DNA of 64,000 nt, taken from Neopestalotiopsis rosae. Lineage: Eukaryota; Ascomycota; Sordariomycetes; Amphisphaeriales; Sporocadaceae. The first letter of the stretch is position 1; every line of letters begins with the position of its first letter. The position numbers and the translations under genes are program-made. Below are positions 12,104 to 24,106 of the stretch, in pieces. The notes beneath the pieces were generated by a model that was given only the letters and a program-made list of their open reading frames with translations, made no database searches and had not been told where the DNA came from. The stretch is from positions 310,001 to 374,000 of the forward strand of contig JALGAS010000012.1 in assembly GCA_023078685.1 (NCBI GenBank), given 5' to 3'.

Positions 12104-13034
12104 TTGCGCCCGACCCTGTTCTTTTCTCTTCGGCACATTTCTGTCCGCAATGATATATTTCTTCATCGGGACATCTTCTTGTCTCTCACTTCTTTTTCAA
12201 TTCTAGACTTGGCCCCGTGGGCATTTGGACAAAAAATATTTTTTATTTTCTTTCTCATCTTCCTTTTTGATGAGAATGGATGGAACAGGGAAAGGACAGC
12301 ATATCATGACCAAGGCTTGTGGTCCGGCAAAGGCGTTTTCGGTTGAACAAAAGAGGTCGTGAGAAACGCCACCATCATTACATGGCATTTAAGAGAACAT
12401 GGATACCCGAACAGAGTGGCATTGGTAGTTTCAAGTAGTATCAGTATCAATAGACACTGAATCGTTAAAATAATTGTGCTGTTTTTTGTGTGAGAGGTTC
12501 AAAAGTGAATGTTTTGTATGCATCAAGATGTATTACATCAGTTGCAAATTCTATACATACAGAATAAGCATGGATGTGCCTCGGTAGCAGTCAGCAGCCC
12601 ACCATTAGCTCAACAGTGGTTTCTTAGCAATTAGCTCCCTCCCTGCCCTCCCTTCCTCCCTGTTTGCATGTGGCGTGGGGCACTAAAACAGGTACCAGGT
12701 GCAGACCAATACGTCGTTGTTGACCACTTTCCCAGTATAACGTCATCGGATCGGTTAGGACCTAGGTGTAAGTCATTGAATTTATTCTTCCACCAGCCAG
12801 CCCGTAAGTTTGGGCAATTCCGCTCTACTATTCACTTTTCGCCTGAACATGATTCCAACGTGTCTACACTGGCAGGCAGAAGCTACAAGCAAACTTGACT
12901 AATCCCTTTATTGTGGAGTTCCAGAATATTCCTTGGCGGCCTCAAGAAGGACACACGGGCAAGACTGGAATTTGATCTTTTGACGTGCCATACAACCGTC
13001 TGAGGCCGTTTCTGTTTCTCCTCCTACCTCCCTC
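12104..13034. other. Intergenic region between GH55 and the FIT gene
   Basis: 3' flank of the glucanase, then the promoter of the FIT-family gene. I see no gene, repeat or RNA here. The stretch 12420-12560 is AT-rich, as usual for a 3' UTR and its downstream flank. Confidence 0.5.
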
Positions 13035-14169
13035 ATGGCGGACGATACGTATTCACTAAGATCACGACCGGTCAAGATGGCAGCAGCCTCGAGCAGCAAC
13101 GAGACCGACTCCCCTCGCGGCGCCTCTTCGTCCACAACGACGGCAGCCACGGCACGCACGCCGCCACACCTCCCGACGGCGTCCGAGTCCCTCCTCCTGC
13201 TCGTGTACCCGGTGCTCCTCCTGTTCGGCACCCTGTTCAGCGCGCTGTCGCCCGAGACGAGGGCGGCGGCCTACGACGCGGCGGGCCAGTCGCACGTCCA
13301 GGCCGAGGCCCCTTCGTACTTTGCCCGCAAGAACAACCTGTTCAACATACTCTTTGTCAAGCGCGGCTGGGCGTGGATCACGGTGGCCTTTTTCGTCTTT
13401 GTCCTGAGCCACCCCAGCCTCCAAGTATCTGGATCGCGCAAGCTCAAGGCCGGCCTGCGCTGGGCCGCCGTCACGACCTGGTGGGTGCTGGTGACGCAGT
13501 GGTGCTTCGGCCCCGCCCTCATCGACCGCGGCTTCCGCTTCACGGGCGGCAAGTGCGAGGTGGCCGAGGCGGCCGTCTTTAGCGGGGGCTTCGACCCGGA
13601 CAACAAGGCGGCCTCCGAGGTCTTCACCGCCGTGGCGTGCAAGGCGTCCGGCGGCAAGTGGCGCGGCGGTCACGACATTAGCGGTCACGTCTTTCTGCTC
13701 GTCCTGGGCAGCTGGTTCCTGCTACAAGAGGTGGGCTGGGTCGTGGCCCGCGTGGCTGGCAGCAGTGGTCGCTTTCCCATCTTTGGTCGCGGCGGCGAGG
13801 AGAGGTGTGTGGTCATGCACGATGGCGCCGTCAAGGGCGCTGGTGTCGAGGCGGAAAAGGAGGGCGGTATGAAGACAATGCAGCAGCAGCAGCAGGGCAT
13901 GACGTTTGGTGCCAAGTTTGCCATTGGTGTTGTGGGATTGTCTTGGTGGATGTTGCTCATGACGGCGATTTACTTTCACACGTGGTTTGAAAAGGTAAGT
14001 CAAAGAAATCTCTTTTCCCTCTTTCCCCCTCTCTTTAACGATGCTAACGTTTTCTGCTCTTCCACAGCTTACCGGCTTGCTTACTGCCTTGGTCGGTATC
14101 TACCCGATATACTATCTCCCGCGATGGGTTCCAGGCCTGAGATCCGTTATTGGACTTCCGGGTATATGA
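13035..14169 (+). CDS. SCS3: FIT-family lipid-droplet/ER membrane protein (Scs3/Yft2-like)
   Basis: Two exons, 13035-13994 and 14068-14169, with a 73-nt phase-0 intron (GTAAGT donor, TGCTAAC branch near 14043, CCACAG acceptor), giving 353 aa. After a low-complexity N-terminus the protein has about six hydrophobic segments, the last straddling and following the splice junction (TGLLTALVGIYPIYYLPRW). The diagnostic FIT motif GGKWRGGHDISGHVF is at about residues 205-220 and includes the conserved His pair. FIT proteins act in the ER membrane as lipid (acyl-CoA) diphosphatases, supporting lipid-droplet budding and, in yeast, inositol-linked phospholipid synthesis. Without splicing the frame would read a poor, non-family tail, which supports the intron. 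Another in-frame Met 14 codons on could be used. The gene converges with the VPS9 gene, 271 bases away. Confidence 0.88.
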
Positions 14170-14440
14170 GGATCTTGTAGATTCTAGACCAGAATCAGAA
14201 ATGCATAGGATACACGGAAAAGAAGAGAAAAATACCATCATGGACCTGCCAGGAGAGGGGATAGAATTAATCGATACACATAATGATAATAAAATCCCAC
14301 TCCTCATTGTCAAGCATTCATGCTCCGAATGTGTTTTTTATGATTGAAAATTCTTGGTGTCAATATTTGTACATTTTGAACATAATTTTACTTTGATAAA
14401 CCCATGAACCAAAATAATCCTAATCGCTGTGTCTGTTTGT

Positions 14441-16677
14441 CTATGTTTCCTTGAATGCGCCCATATCCTTTAGTGCCCCTGCCAACCTTCTATAATCCCG
14501 TAAAAGTTCAAGGACCTCGCCCAGCTTAAGATCTGCCGGGTTTTGCAATTCTATAAATCTCTTATTGGGTGGTTTAATCTGTGGAATCTTGACCTCCTTT
14601 GGAGGCAGTGCTGCTGCAAGATCCGGAAATGCCTAGAAAAATCGAGTCGGTTAGCATGTGTTTCTCGAGTGAGAGTGTGTAAGTTGACATGAGAAGAAAA
14701 ACTTACGGTAGCTAAATCTCCACCATCCACCGGCTTGCCAGCAGCGTCTTTTGGTGGAGGTGTCGATGACGATGGCACTGGTGTCGTGACTGAGCGGCCA
14801 AACGGACGGATCATGCCAGAAAACTTGTTCATTGGGTTCAATGAATTTCCTAGATTCCTGGCCTGGTCAACGAGGCTTGGAGTGACGGGTTGAGAAATTC
14901 CCAAAGGATTGGCTGCAGTGCCTGCCATCTTTTCCTTATTGTCCTCGGAAAAGACGACCTTTTTCGAGCTGCTCGCGCTACGAGCACTTCTTGTACTGTC
15001 CGCACTGCGATCCCTCGAGGCTATAGATGCCTTCCTGCCGCCGACGAGACTCAGCATTCTGTCCTCCCTGCCAGGTGTCAAGGCGTCATGCTCGGCAAGT
15101 CTGCGACTCGAGCTTGAAGTGTCGAGAGTGTCGTCATCATCAGGCGGTGGCGTGCCAATTAGTTTCCTGGCATCTTCAAGGGTCTTTGGTACCACCAGCT
15201 CCTTTGAGTCTTCACGAATCTTTCCTAGCCAGAACTTGTAGCTATCCCCAAGACTGTTGGTAATATTCTTGATGCTTTGATCTGCCGTGTCAAAGAAGGA
15301 GTCCCTAGCACTTCCGATTGCCTGCGCTGGCGTCTGTATCAAGTCACTAAGCCGACGACGCTGTGCCGCAGCCCTTGCGCTGGTGGGAGAAGGAGGTGCC
15401 TTGAGACCAGAGGCGCTCGCGGGTGTTACAATCGCAGGCGTCGAAGAGGTGGCTGAGATGCCCGCAGTGTAAGCAGGCGGAAATGTTTCCGTTTTCGTGA
15501 TATCTGGACTGTTTTCCCGCTTTGGCGGTCCAGAAAGTGCTTCGCTGGCCCTCAGGCTAGCCAGATCAACCGTTTCCAGGAAATTTATAGCTGCTTCTAG
15601 GTTGGTCAGACAATAAGCAGCCTCGCCGTCCAATTTCTCTTCCCATCGAAACCTTTCAATAAATTTAGAGTCGCTGACCACGTGAAGCTTCTCTGGTGGC
15701 ATGGTGATCAGTGTATAAATGAGCATTGGCATAATCTCGTCAGCTGACGAAGAAGGATGAAAGTGCGACAGTGTGTCGACAATGCTCTTGTGGGTAGCTT
15801 TGAGGCAGTTGAGCTTGGCCAAGGGATATCTCTTCTCGGTCATGAGGGTAAGGTCCTTTCGTGCCTGTTCCAGACTTAGGGAGATCTCCTCTTGCTTCTT
15901 TGCTACGGCCGCAATATTGTCCTCAGGCAGTTCGCCAATGTCAACGCCAAGGTCTGTAGGTCCAATGCCGACTACGGCGAGCGCAGCAGTCTTGGACCTG
16001 AGTTTGTCGTCTTGTGCTTCATCTTGCGTAGTTCTGTGGCGGTATATCCGGTCGTAAATACCCTCGCACAGACGCCTTTCGACGGCTTCCTCGAGCAAAA
16101 ACCTCTTTTGTTCCAGTGCTTTTCTAGCCTTCTTTCGATTGGCCAGCTCATCTGGCGTAAGCATTTGTTGCTGCTCGGCCTCTGGCGCCTTTGCCTTTTC
16201 CTTGCTTCCCAGTGCTGCAGCCTTTGCCCTCAGGATACTAGCTGCCGAAGGTCTTGTCGTCACCGAGGGTCGCGGCGTTCGGTTCTGGATCGTGGACAAA
16301 CTTGAAATATGTGTTTGTATGAGCTGAGCGGCTGTGTTGTAAAAATCCTGGAAACGCCTCGAAATGTCGTCAATGTTTGGCGGAGCAGCATGGACCTTGG
16401 CCGAGAGAGAGTCAATAAAGTTGTCAATCTTGCTAACCAATTCTATGGGAATATCGTCCATGTCAACTGATGCCCGGGGAGGCTCAATGGGCTCGTCGGA
16501 CTCTGGAGTTTCAAAAGCATCGGGTTCCGCTCTCGAGGGTGGTTTCGTGCTCCCATTTTGAAAGGTGTTGGCCCTCTGGGTCCTAGTCAGGGGCTCTGGT
16601 GGTTGTGACTCTTGTCGAGTAAAGGATCTCGAGGTTCGCAGCCCACGTTTGGGCTCTGTAGACTTGGATGCCATCAA
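14441..16677 (-). CDS. VPS9-domain guanine nucleotide exchange factor (Rab5/Vps21-type)
   Basis: Two exons, 16677-14707 and 14632-14441, with a 74-nt phase-0 intron (GTAAGT donor, GCTAAC branch, TTCTAG acceptor), giving 720 aa. Residues about 285-375 form a VPS9 domain: PLAKLNCLKATH, then ADEIMPMLIYTLI, then FIERFRWEEKLDGEAAYCLTNLEAA (given here only as a landmark; the key part is ERF..EKL.GEAAYCLTNLE). VPS9 domains load GTP onto Rab5-family GTPases at endosomes. The N-terminal 90 residues and residues 380-640 are disordered-looking and Ser/Pro-rich. The last exon encodes a conserved-looking end with PNKRFIELQNPADLKLGEV and a helical LLRDYRRLAGALK segment. No CUE domain is seen, so it resembles Muk1-type rather than Vps9 itself. 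The start could be either of two adjacent Met codons. Confidence 0.85.
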
Positions 16678-18580
16678 GTCGTCGAACCGTATCTAACTAT
16701 TCAACGAGGCACCTCGGGACGCGCAAGCTGAATAGGAGAATGTATGACGCAGGATGCTGATTCACAGACGACGAAGAGCTGTGCAAGGCTATGGTGCAAA
16801 CAGCACTGAAAACGGCACAGAAGGGGGGACGAGGAGTGTAAAGTACGTCGAGGATGGTACAATCGAGGGAGCAAAAGGTAATGTTTGAATACGTTGACGC
16901 AGTTATAGCATGCCGTAGCTTGGTGAAACCCAAGGGTCTGCGCGACTGGACCCTTTTGCCTGCTCGCTTCGTCACGGCGTAGGTTGCAGTTACTTGAACA
17001 AGTTACTGCGAATATTTGCGGCCTCCTCGGATCGAGTCTCGAAAGAAGTGGAGGATTGGAGATATACGTTGTTCACAGTCGTAGACTAGATGGTCATTGA
17101 AATGGTTGATCAGATCAGGACAGCAATGTCATTCTGGTAGTTCGTTTCCTTCAAGGCAGCATAGGAAGCACTTGCGAGTTACATGTAACAGGCGACGCAA
17201 GTTGAGACGTGCCGCCTGTTATCGGCGATACGATAACGGGGCGTTTGTGGAGTTTATACGGAGCGCCGTAGGTAGCTTCAGGCCTAGGCCGATCTTCGAG
17301 CTTGGTGCTGCATCCTTGTTCGCTTGGTCGTAATGTACGTATCAGGTTGTCGTCTGCGAATGAGAGGAACAAAGGTATTTAGACAGTTGATCAGATATGA
17401 CAGACTCTCAAGACAAGAATGCGACACAAGATGAAGTTCCCGTGGACACTTGTCCGCTAGATCATTTGCCAATGTCGACCATGGACTGACTGGTGTACAG
17501 TACAGTACAACGGAGCGTATCTAACTGGCAGCTGCCTCAACAGGCAGAGAAGGAACAGACAAGTCGACAGGGTGGTGGTGGAAGCCTGCGCTGTCCCGAT
17601 ATCCCCCCTCCCCCTCCCCGCGTTTAGTGGCCGATTGAAGGTGAGCTGCAAATGCAGCCCTTTCCCATGGTGCATGTAGTTCATAGTCGGACACCTAAAA
17701 CTGTACATCAGGCATACAGAACAAGGAAGAGCCTCAAGCTGTATGTAATCGATGCAGTTAAGTTGTGCAGGTTGCATACATACATGATAGGAGAGACAAA
17801 TGTCTATCCGCTGCCTTTGCTCCGCATCAGTGTCATTCGTCAGAAGGTCGGCCCACCCGTTCCTTGCTCTCTCTCCTCTGTCATATGACTGGTAAATGCA
17901 CTGACTGAAGCAAAGACATTAGAGATACAGGCAGCACGTTCCTGGTTTCTAGCGCGTCAAGAACATGAAGGAGGGTTGTGAGGCCGTAAGAATATGCAAA
18001 GAGGTGGTTAGAGATTAGACCTGCATGTCACTTATTATATACTCGATAGAACAAACGTGGACGGACTACATTGACCGCTTTATCTATTCCCGTCGAGTGC
18101 TGCCCAGGTGAGTTCTACCATAACAAGCATTGAACGAATCGCCTCAGTGCTTAGCAAGTGTCTGGTGTCCGGTTTCGAACGACTGCAAGGCGACATGGGT
18201 TCCGCCACGGGGTTGACCCACTATGGTTATCGCGTGCCACCCGGGGAGCAGCGGCTATGACAACATCTACTGGATGTTTGGGTGCTCCGATACGGTCAAC
18301 AGGGCGACCATGTGCCTAGTCCATCGACACTAGCACCGCCTACTGTATCTAACTATGGCTGATGGATGATACCTGTAGCTCCCTAACCATTGCCCATCTC
18401 ACCCATTTCTACGATTCATTCATTCATCACTGCCCTCTCCCGAGGCAACAACCAAGACTCGCATAATCTACATCAACCAACTACTTCTTTACTTGTCTTC
18501 TTCCTCCTTCTCTTCTCCCCCCGCTTCTTTCATATGCGTTGTTCCTTGATACCATCTCCTATCCCGTCGTCGCCCTCACC
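16678..18580. other. Divergent promoter region between the VPS9 gene and ATG15
   Basis: Two genes point away from each other across 1.9 kb. No coding region is supportable. Pyrimidine-rich sequence at about 18390-18540 with few ATGs looks like the ATG15 leader. No repeats or RNA genes are seen. Confidence 0.5.
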
Positions 18581-20381
18581 ATGATGCGACGCAAGAGACC
18601 GACCTCCTGCAACTCTGCCGGCAGAGTAACCGCCGCCCAACTATTGTTATCCTTTCTCGCCCTCTCGTCGTCTACTGTTGTCGCATACGATCAGAATGCG
18701 CAAATCGTTCTCGATGGCTCGCCGATAATAACACCTCCCATGATTGCTGAGCCGCCGCAGCCTGCCGAGCACACATTCACGCTACGTCATATCCTCCATC
18801 ATGGAACCTACCGGCACCCCGGCCTGCATCGCCGCCGCGATGTGACAGAACCACAAGCCCAAGTATGGCTCGCGGCAGACGATGGATTCGACGCCGAGGA
18901 AATGCCACCTCTCAAGGCCAAGAGCTCGGCTCACAAGATCGAACGATTAGTCGATAGGCGGCCCATGGTGGTAGATCCCATGGTGGCTGAAGCTAGGCAG
19001 CGCGGATACGTCTTGGCCGGAATGCCGAATGCCTGGACTGTCGACGATGTCTCGGGACCAGACGTGACGGACAAGGGGACCGTACTGACCATGGCTCTGA
19101 TAGCTTCTGATGCCTATGTGGAAAAGCCAAGCTTGCCCGACTGGGACGAGGTGGGCGAGCCCTTCAACCGGAGTGCCGATTTTGGCTGGGAGACGGACGG
19201 TCTGCGCGGTCACATTTTCGCCGACGAGAACAACTCGACCATTGTGATTGGACTCAAGGGTACCTCGGCCGCCGTCTTTGACGGAGAGGGAACCACCACA
19301 AACGACAAGGAGAATGACAACCTCTTCTTTAGCTGCTGCTGCGCTCAGCAGGGCCAGTGGTCGTGGCACCAAGTCTGCGATTGTGCTACCGGCACTTACA
19401 GCTGCAATAATACCTGCGTAACGCAAGCACTACGGGGAGAGAACCGATACTACCAAGCCGCACGAGAGCTATATTCTAATGTGACGGAAATGTACCCCGA
19501 GTCGAATGTATGGGTGGTTGGCCACTCACTCGGCGGCGCAGTCAGCTCGCTGTTGGGTTTGACTTATGGCCTCCCAGTCGTGACTTTTGAGGCTGTACCG
19601 GAAGCGCTCGCAGCTGGCCGACTTGGACTTCCCGTTCCTCCACACGGAGATCCCCAGTACCCCCAAACCAGAGATTACACGGGAACCTATCATTTCGGCC
19701 ATACTGCCGATCCGGTCTACATTGGTACGTGCAACGGGGCAACGGCATCGTGCTCTTTTGCTGGGTACGCCATGGAATCAGCCTGCCATACTGGATATGA
19801 GTGTACCTATGACACAGTTGCCGACAAGGGCTGGCGTGTCGGAATTGGTACACACAAGATTCGATCCGTTATCAGCGATGTCATCAAGAAGTATGACACA
19901 GTGCCGAAATGCAAGACCACACCAGAGTGTAGAGACTGCGGAAACTGGAAAATGTACGAGAGCAACAGCACAAACCCATCAACATCGTCATCCAGTTCGA
20001 CAACTACAAAGACGAGAACAAGAACAGAAACATGCAAAACGCCCGGCTGGTGGGGATGTCTCGATGAGACCACTACGACTGGAACAACAACTTCTTCTTC
20101 AACAACGACGACTACTACATCGACCTCCACCTGCAAGACACCTGGATGGTTCGGGGTAAGTTGTTACAGTACAATCTATTCTCAAAGCAATTACTGACTC
20201 GAAATAATAGTGCAAGGATGAAGTCACCACGACGACCAGCTCAACGACCAGTTCTACGGCGACTCCCACACCCACGACTACCTGTGCTACGCCAGGTTGG
20301 TTTGGCTGCAAGGACAAGACACTCACCGTACCGACGCCAACATCTCATCCCATAACTTCGCCACCGCCTATCCCTACATGA
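18581..20381 (+). CDS. ATG15: Autophagy-related lipase Atg15
   Basis: Two exons, 18581-20155 and 20211-20381, with a 55-nt phase-0 intron (GTAAGT donor, ACTGAC branch, AATAG acceptor), giving 581 aa. I start at the ATG in context CACCATGATG; an upstream in-frame ATG at 18539 has weaker context. A hydrophobic signal-anchor (about residues 20-35) is followed by the Atg15 block [14 protein letters not shown], and the class 3 lipase elbow [13 protein letters not shown] sits near residues 317-330 with the catalytic Ser. The continuation [19 protein letters not shown] and [17 protein letters not shown] are typical of Atg15. The enzyme is carried by the multivesicular-body route to the vacuole and breaks down autophagic body membranes. 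The C-terminal tail has three CxTPGWxGC units separated by Thr-rich linkers; the second is split by the intron, and its exact repair on splicing confirms the junction. Confidence 0.93.
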
Positions 20382-21011
20382 GGAGATTAACAGGCAAGGG
20401 ATACAGTCGCATTTTCAATGGCGTTGGGATGATATTAGCATTTGTTTTAGTCTTTAAAGATTTTTGATATCCAATGATACTGCTCGCATTAACCAGATTG
20501 ATGTCCAGGTTACGCTTAGAATAAATACACTTTTTGAACCTTTTACCATATGAAAACTGTGCAGATTGTTTTGAATTTACTGTGATATTATTATTTTGGC
20601 TTTTATACATGCTTGATATAATTTTAATGGGGGGATCTGAAAAAAAGAAGGATATCTTCTCCCTTTTTTCTATGGACCTATATTCCCTCCTAGCCCTCCC
20701 AAAGTTTGGCCAGTGGAGAGAAAAGAGCCATGATCACAGCCAGCCCCTTGAGATCTTTTAATTGTCCTTTCCTCCCCTTGGTCCCCAACGAAAAAGCAGA
20801 AACACCCCCCGATTTTGATGCTTAAGTAGTAGAATCCCTGACTGGCTTTCGAAAATGCGAATCGCTCAAAAACCCAGGAAAAGACGAAAAGGTTTGAGGG
20901 AAGAATGCTGAATGGTATGGGATTTCACAGCCCGTCTCGCAGTGCTGTCATTCTTTTTGGGCGCACACGCACGCAAGTTCTTATTTTTATTTAGAGCTTT
21001 AAGTTCTCTTT
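20382..21011. other. Convergent 3' flanks of ATG15 and alpha-actinin
   Basis: AT-rich 630-base region between two converging genes. It probably contains both 3' UTRs and polyadenylation signals. I see no gene or repeat. Confidence 0.5.
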
Positions 21012-22960
21012 TTATGGTGTACCGTTGACTTTGGGGGTTTGCCTGCCATTTGTCGAACCTCCCGTGGAAATGAGCTTTTCCATGAAGCTGATGTAGTCAA
21101 ACTGGGGTTTACCCCTATCATGCTGCATGTCGGGCCCCGTGTGCGCTGGCACAATCTCCATCAACTTGTCAATCACCTCATCGGGAACCAGCGAGTGTCT
21201 CAGGTCCATCTCTGTCACGTAGGGCTTGCCATCAGCCACCTCGCGGAAAGACTGGAATACTTGTTCCGCCGTGTTTTGATCCTCGGTCACCTCCACCATG
21301 AACCGAATGAACTGCTCAAAGGAGACGCGGCCAGTGCCACGTGACGTCTCATCAAAGTAGTCGTGCATCTCGTCTTCAGAGAATACCAGACCCAGTGACG
21401 CAAGCGCAGCGCTGAATTCGAGTTCTGACAGAGAGTTGCTGTCATCGCGATCGAAATGCCGAAAGACGGACTCGAACTCTTCCAGCTGGATTGGAGTGAG
21501 GTTCGTCATGTTACGAGCGACCATCTGGTTCTCCAAAAAGGCCAGCTTCTTAGACACGGAGGACTTGACCAATCCAAGCTCGTACAACAATTCATCGTAC
21601 GTGTATGTCGTAAAGTCATTCTCTTCAATGTTGGCTTCCTGGCACTTTTCTTCAACCTCCTCAATCTTTTTGAGGTAGGCATCCAAGGGTGGCAGATTGT
21701 CAGACAGTTTGCGCACGTGAGCAAGCTGATCCTCTACATCGCCATCCAAGCCCGAGATCGCCACTTGCATGGTGTTCAGTGCCAGGGCAAAGTCGTTGGC
21801 CTTGTCAGCAAAGGATTTGCGAAGGGCATTCTTGATGCTGCGCAACGAGTTAGTCTGTTGAATGTCCAGGATTCCGCGGAGTACGAATAGATGACTTACT
21901 CTCGAATGTTTTCGTTGATGAGCTGGCCCCTCATCATTTCAGACTTGGTCAGGGTTGCCCATTCCTGTTCCATGACCTCTAGGCTGAGCTCCGGCGGCGG
22001 CTCGTAAGCACGCAGCCTATATGTGGCCATCTTTGTCTTGATGTTACCCAATAATGTGGCCAGCTCGCTCTTTTCTGCGACCCATTCTCTCTTCTTGCCC
22101 CTCTTGAAGGAACCAAACTCATTGGCCTGTTTCTTGGCATCGGCATATGTTCCCTCAAATGTGGAAGTCTGCCAGGTCTCGACTTGTTCTCTGACTTGTC
22201 GGAGAAGCTCAGCCATGCGCTTCTCATAGTCACTCTGCATCTGCCAGGCACCTTGCATGTTGTTGATGAACTTTTCCACACGGCGACCGGCGTTCTCAAC
22301 CTTTTCCATTTGCGAAAAGGCGTGGAACCAGTAGGCAATGTATGTCATCAAACTCCTCTCATCGGGCTTTGGCACATCGGCAACATCCTCCACATCCAGC
22401 AGGGGCGGGATACCAATCTCCTTATGCGCGATATCGAAGGCCAGCTGCATGTTGCCCTTGTGGTCCGACTTGTCCAGGGCGTCATAGTCGATGAGATCCG
22501 GTCGGTGAATGTCGAGCAGGGCGCAAAAGGCGAGACCATCGTTCCAGCTGGTGCTGAAGTCCCTTACTTCCACCTCGTCGTAGCAGGCTGTCTTGCGCTG
22601 ACACCACAACAGCAGACCTTCCTTTGCTGTCATTCCCTCCTCGTTGATATCGCTGATGGTAAAACGAAGAATGAGCGTCCATATTAAACCGAGGATAATC
22701 TTGCGGTTGCCGTCTACTACATCTTCGGCACCGATGTTCGTCATTTGAATACCTCGCGACTTGACAAAGTCGAGCGCCAGGTTGGCATTTTCGAATTTCT
22801 GCACACGCAGCTTTGGTTTGGCAGCATATCGACCTAGAGATTCTTGGGACAGACACTCGAGCAGATGAATGAGGAGAACCTATTATTTAGAAGCACATGC
22901 AGTCAGCATGCAGGTACTATCGAAGGAGATGCGTATGTACTCTTGACTGTAGGTAGCAAC

Positions 22961-22998
<38 letters not shown>

Positions 22999-24106
22999 AG
23001 TTTGGTATCTGGGACTTACACCATCGCTCAGGTCAACAACCAGGTCCTTGACCACCTTGCCCCTCGGTTCGATCTTTGTGTTAAGCCTAGAAGTATCAAA
23101 GACATGTTAGATCAATTTTGGCAAAGTAGAGCATTGGGCAGCCGGTGCGACCAAGACAGGTAGACAAGACTATTCGAAAACGCAAAGGCTTTGCTCACCA
23201 TTTTGTAAAAGTCTTTTGCTGGACGGTGATCCATTTCTGGTGCTCCATCTTGGTGAGACCCTCCCGGTCAGGGGTAGCAGAGCTTGAGCTTTGGGATTCT
23301 GCAATGGAGTGGCGCTGGAACGTCTTCGACTTTGAGTCCTTTAACGAGTTTTGCTTGGCAATGCCGACGCTGGACAGAGTAGCCGATCGTTGGACGCGCG
23401 CGGCATGCACATCGGGCTGTGAACGGTGGACGTGAGAGCTGCGCGTTCGTCTGGAGCGCGGAGGTGTGTATAAGACGGTAGAGGATGTAGAAGCTGGCGG
23501 CGTCGGGGTCGGCGTCGGTGGGGGTGAGCTACGCTGGTGGTGGTAGTGCTGTGGGGTACTGGGTTGAGTGGTTGTTGCTGCTGCTTGTACTGGTGTTGCG
23601 GCTCTAAATTTTGGGGGAGATAGAGGTGATGATGCTGCGGTGCTAGTCGCCGAAGCTGTTGTTGATGTTGTTGATGATCTCCTGGGAGGTGTCTTTGGTT
23701 CAGACAATATTTCATCTGCCTCGTCATTGGTTGGCGTGCCAGTTTGTTCTCCTCTGCCGCTTTCGTCGGGCTGCCACGTTGGGAATGCTTCGGTCAGTGT
23801 GTACTCGACGCTGACATTAATCGCAGGCTTGGTAATAATGCTTGGTTGCTGGGCAGCAGTCTCAGCTTCTTCAGGCTCTGGGCATGCAGGGACTGGGACT
23901 TGAACTGGGAAGGGGTTGTTGTTGACTGGCACTGGTAAATGCCCGTGGTCTGCTGTTGCAGGGCTTGTGGCCGGGATAGCAATGTCGTTAGTGGCTATTG
24001 GCGTTGTAATGCTGCTGTTTTCGGCAGCAGCTGGGCCCCTATCCTGCTGGTCTTCCCCGCCATTTGCGCTATCTTTGGCTGCGCGGCCCTTGAAGAAGGC
24101 AAACAT
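21012..24106 (-). CDS. ain1: Alpha-actinin with a long disordered N-terminal extension
   Basis: Four exons: 24106-23199, 23086-23020, 22879-21900 and 21837-21012, joined by introns of 112, 140 and 62 nt with standard sites; total 926 aa. The junctions rebuild the first actin-binding helix (KTFTKW|LNTKIEPRG, then LSDG|VLLIHLLECLS) and the IR|D|IKNALRKSF linker. From residue 287 the order is that of fungal alpha-actinin: two calponin-homology domains (to about 510, with GIQMTNIGAEDVVDGN), two spectrin-like repeats, and C-terminal EF-hands. The first EF loop, DRDDSNSLSELE, keeps the calcium ligands; the second (SRGTGRVSFEQF) is degenerate. The protein crosslinks F-actin, for example in the cytokinetic ring. 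The 286-residue N-terminus is Ser/Thr/Pro-rich; the usual family start corresponds to the Met in KMEHQKW. Exon 1 is open without stops, so the extension is plausible but not proven. Confidence 0.88.
22963..22993. repeat. (GA)n microsatellite in alpha-actinin intron 2
   Basis: About 15 GA units inside the 140-nt second intron of the alpha-actinin gene, 26 bases from its 5' donor on the minus strand, where it reads as a TC tract. Such pyrimidine tracts may affect splicing but length variation here would most simply be neutral. Confidence 0.9.
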
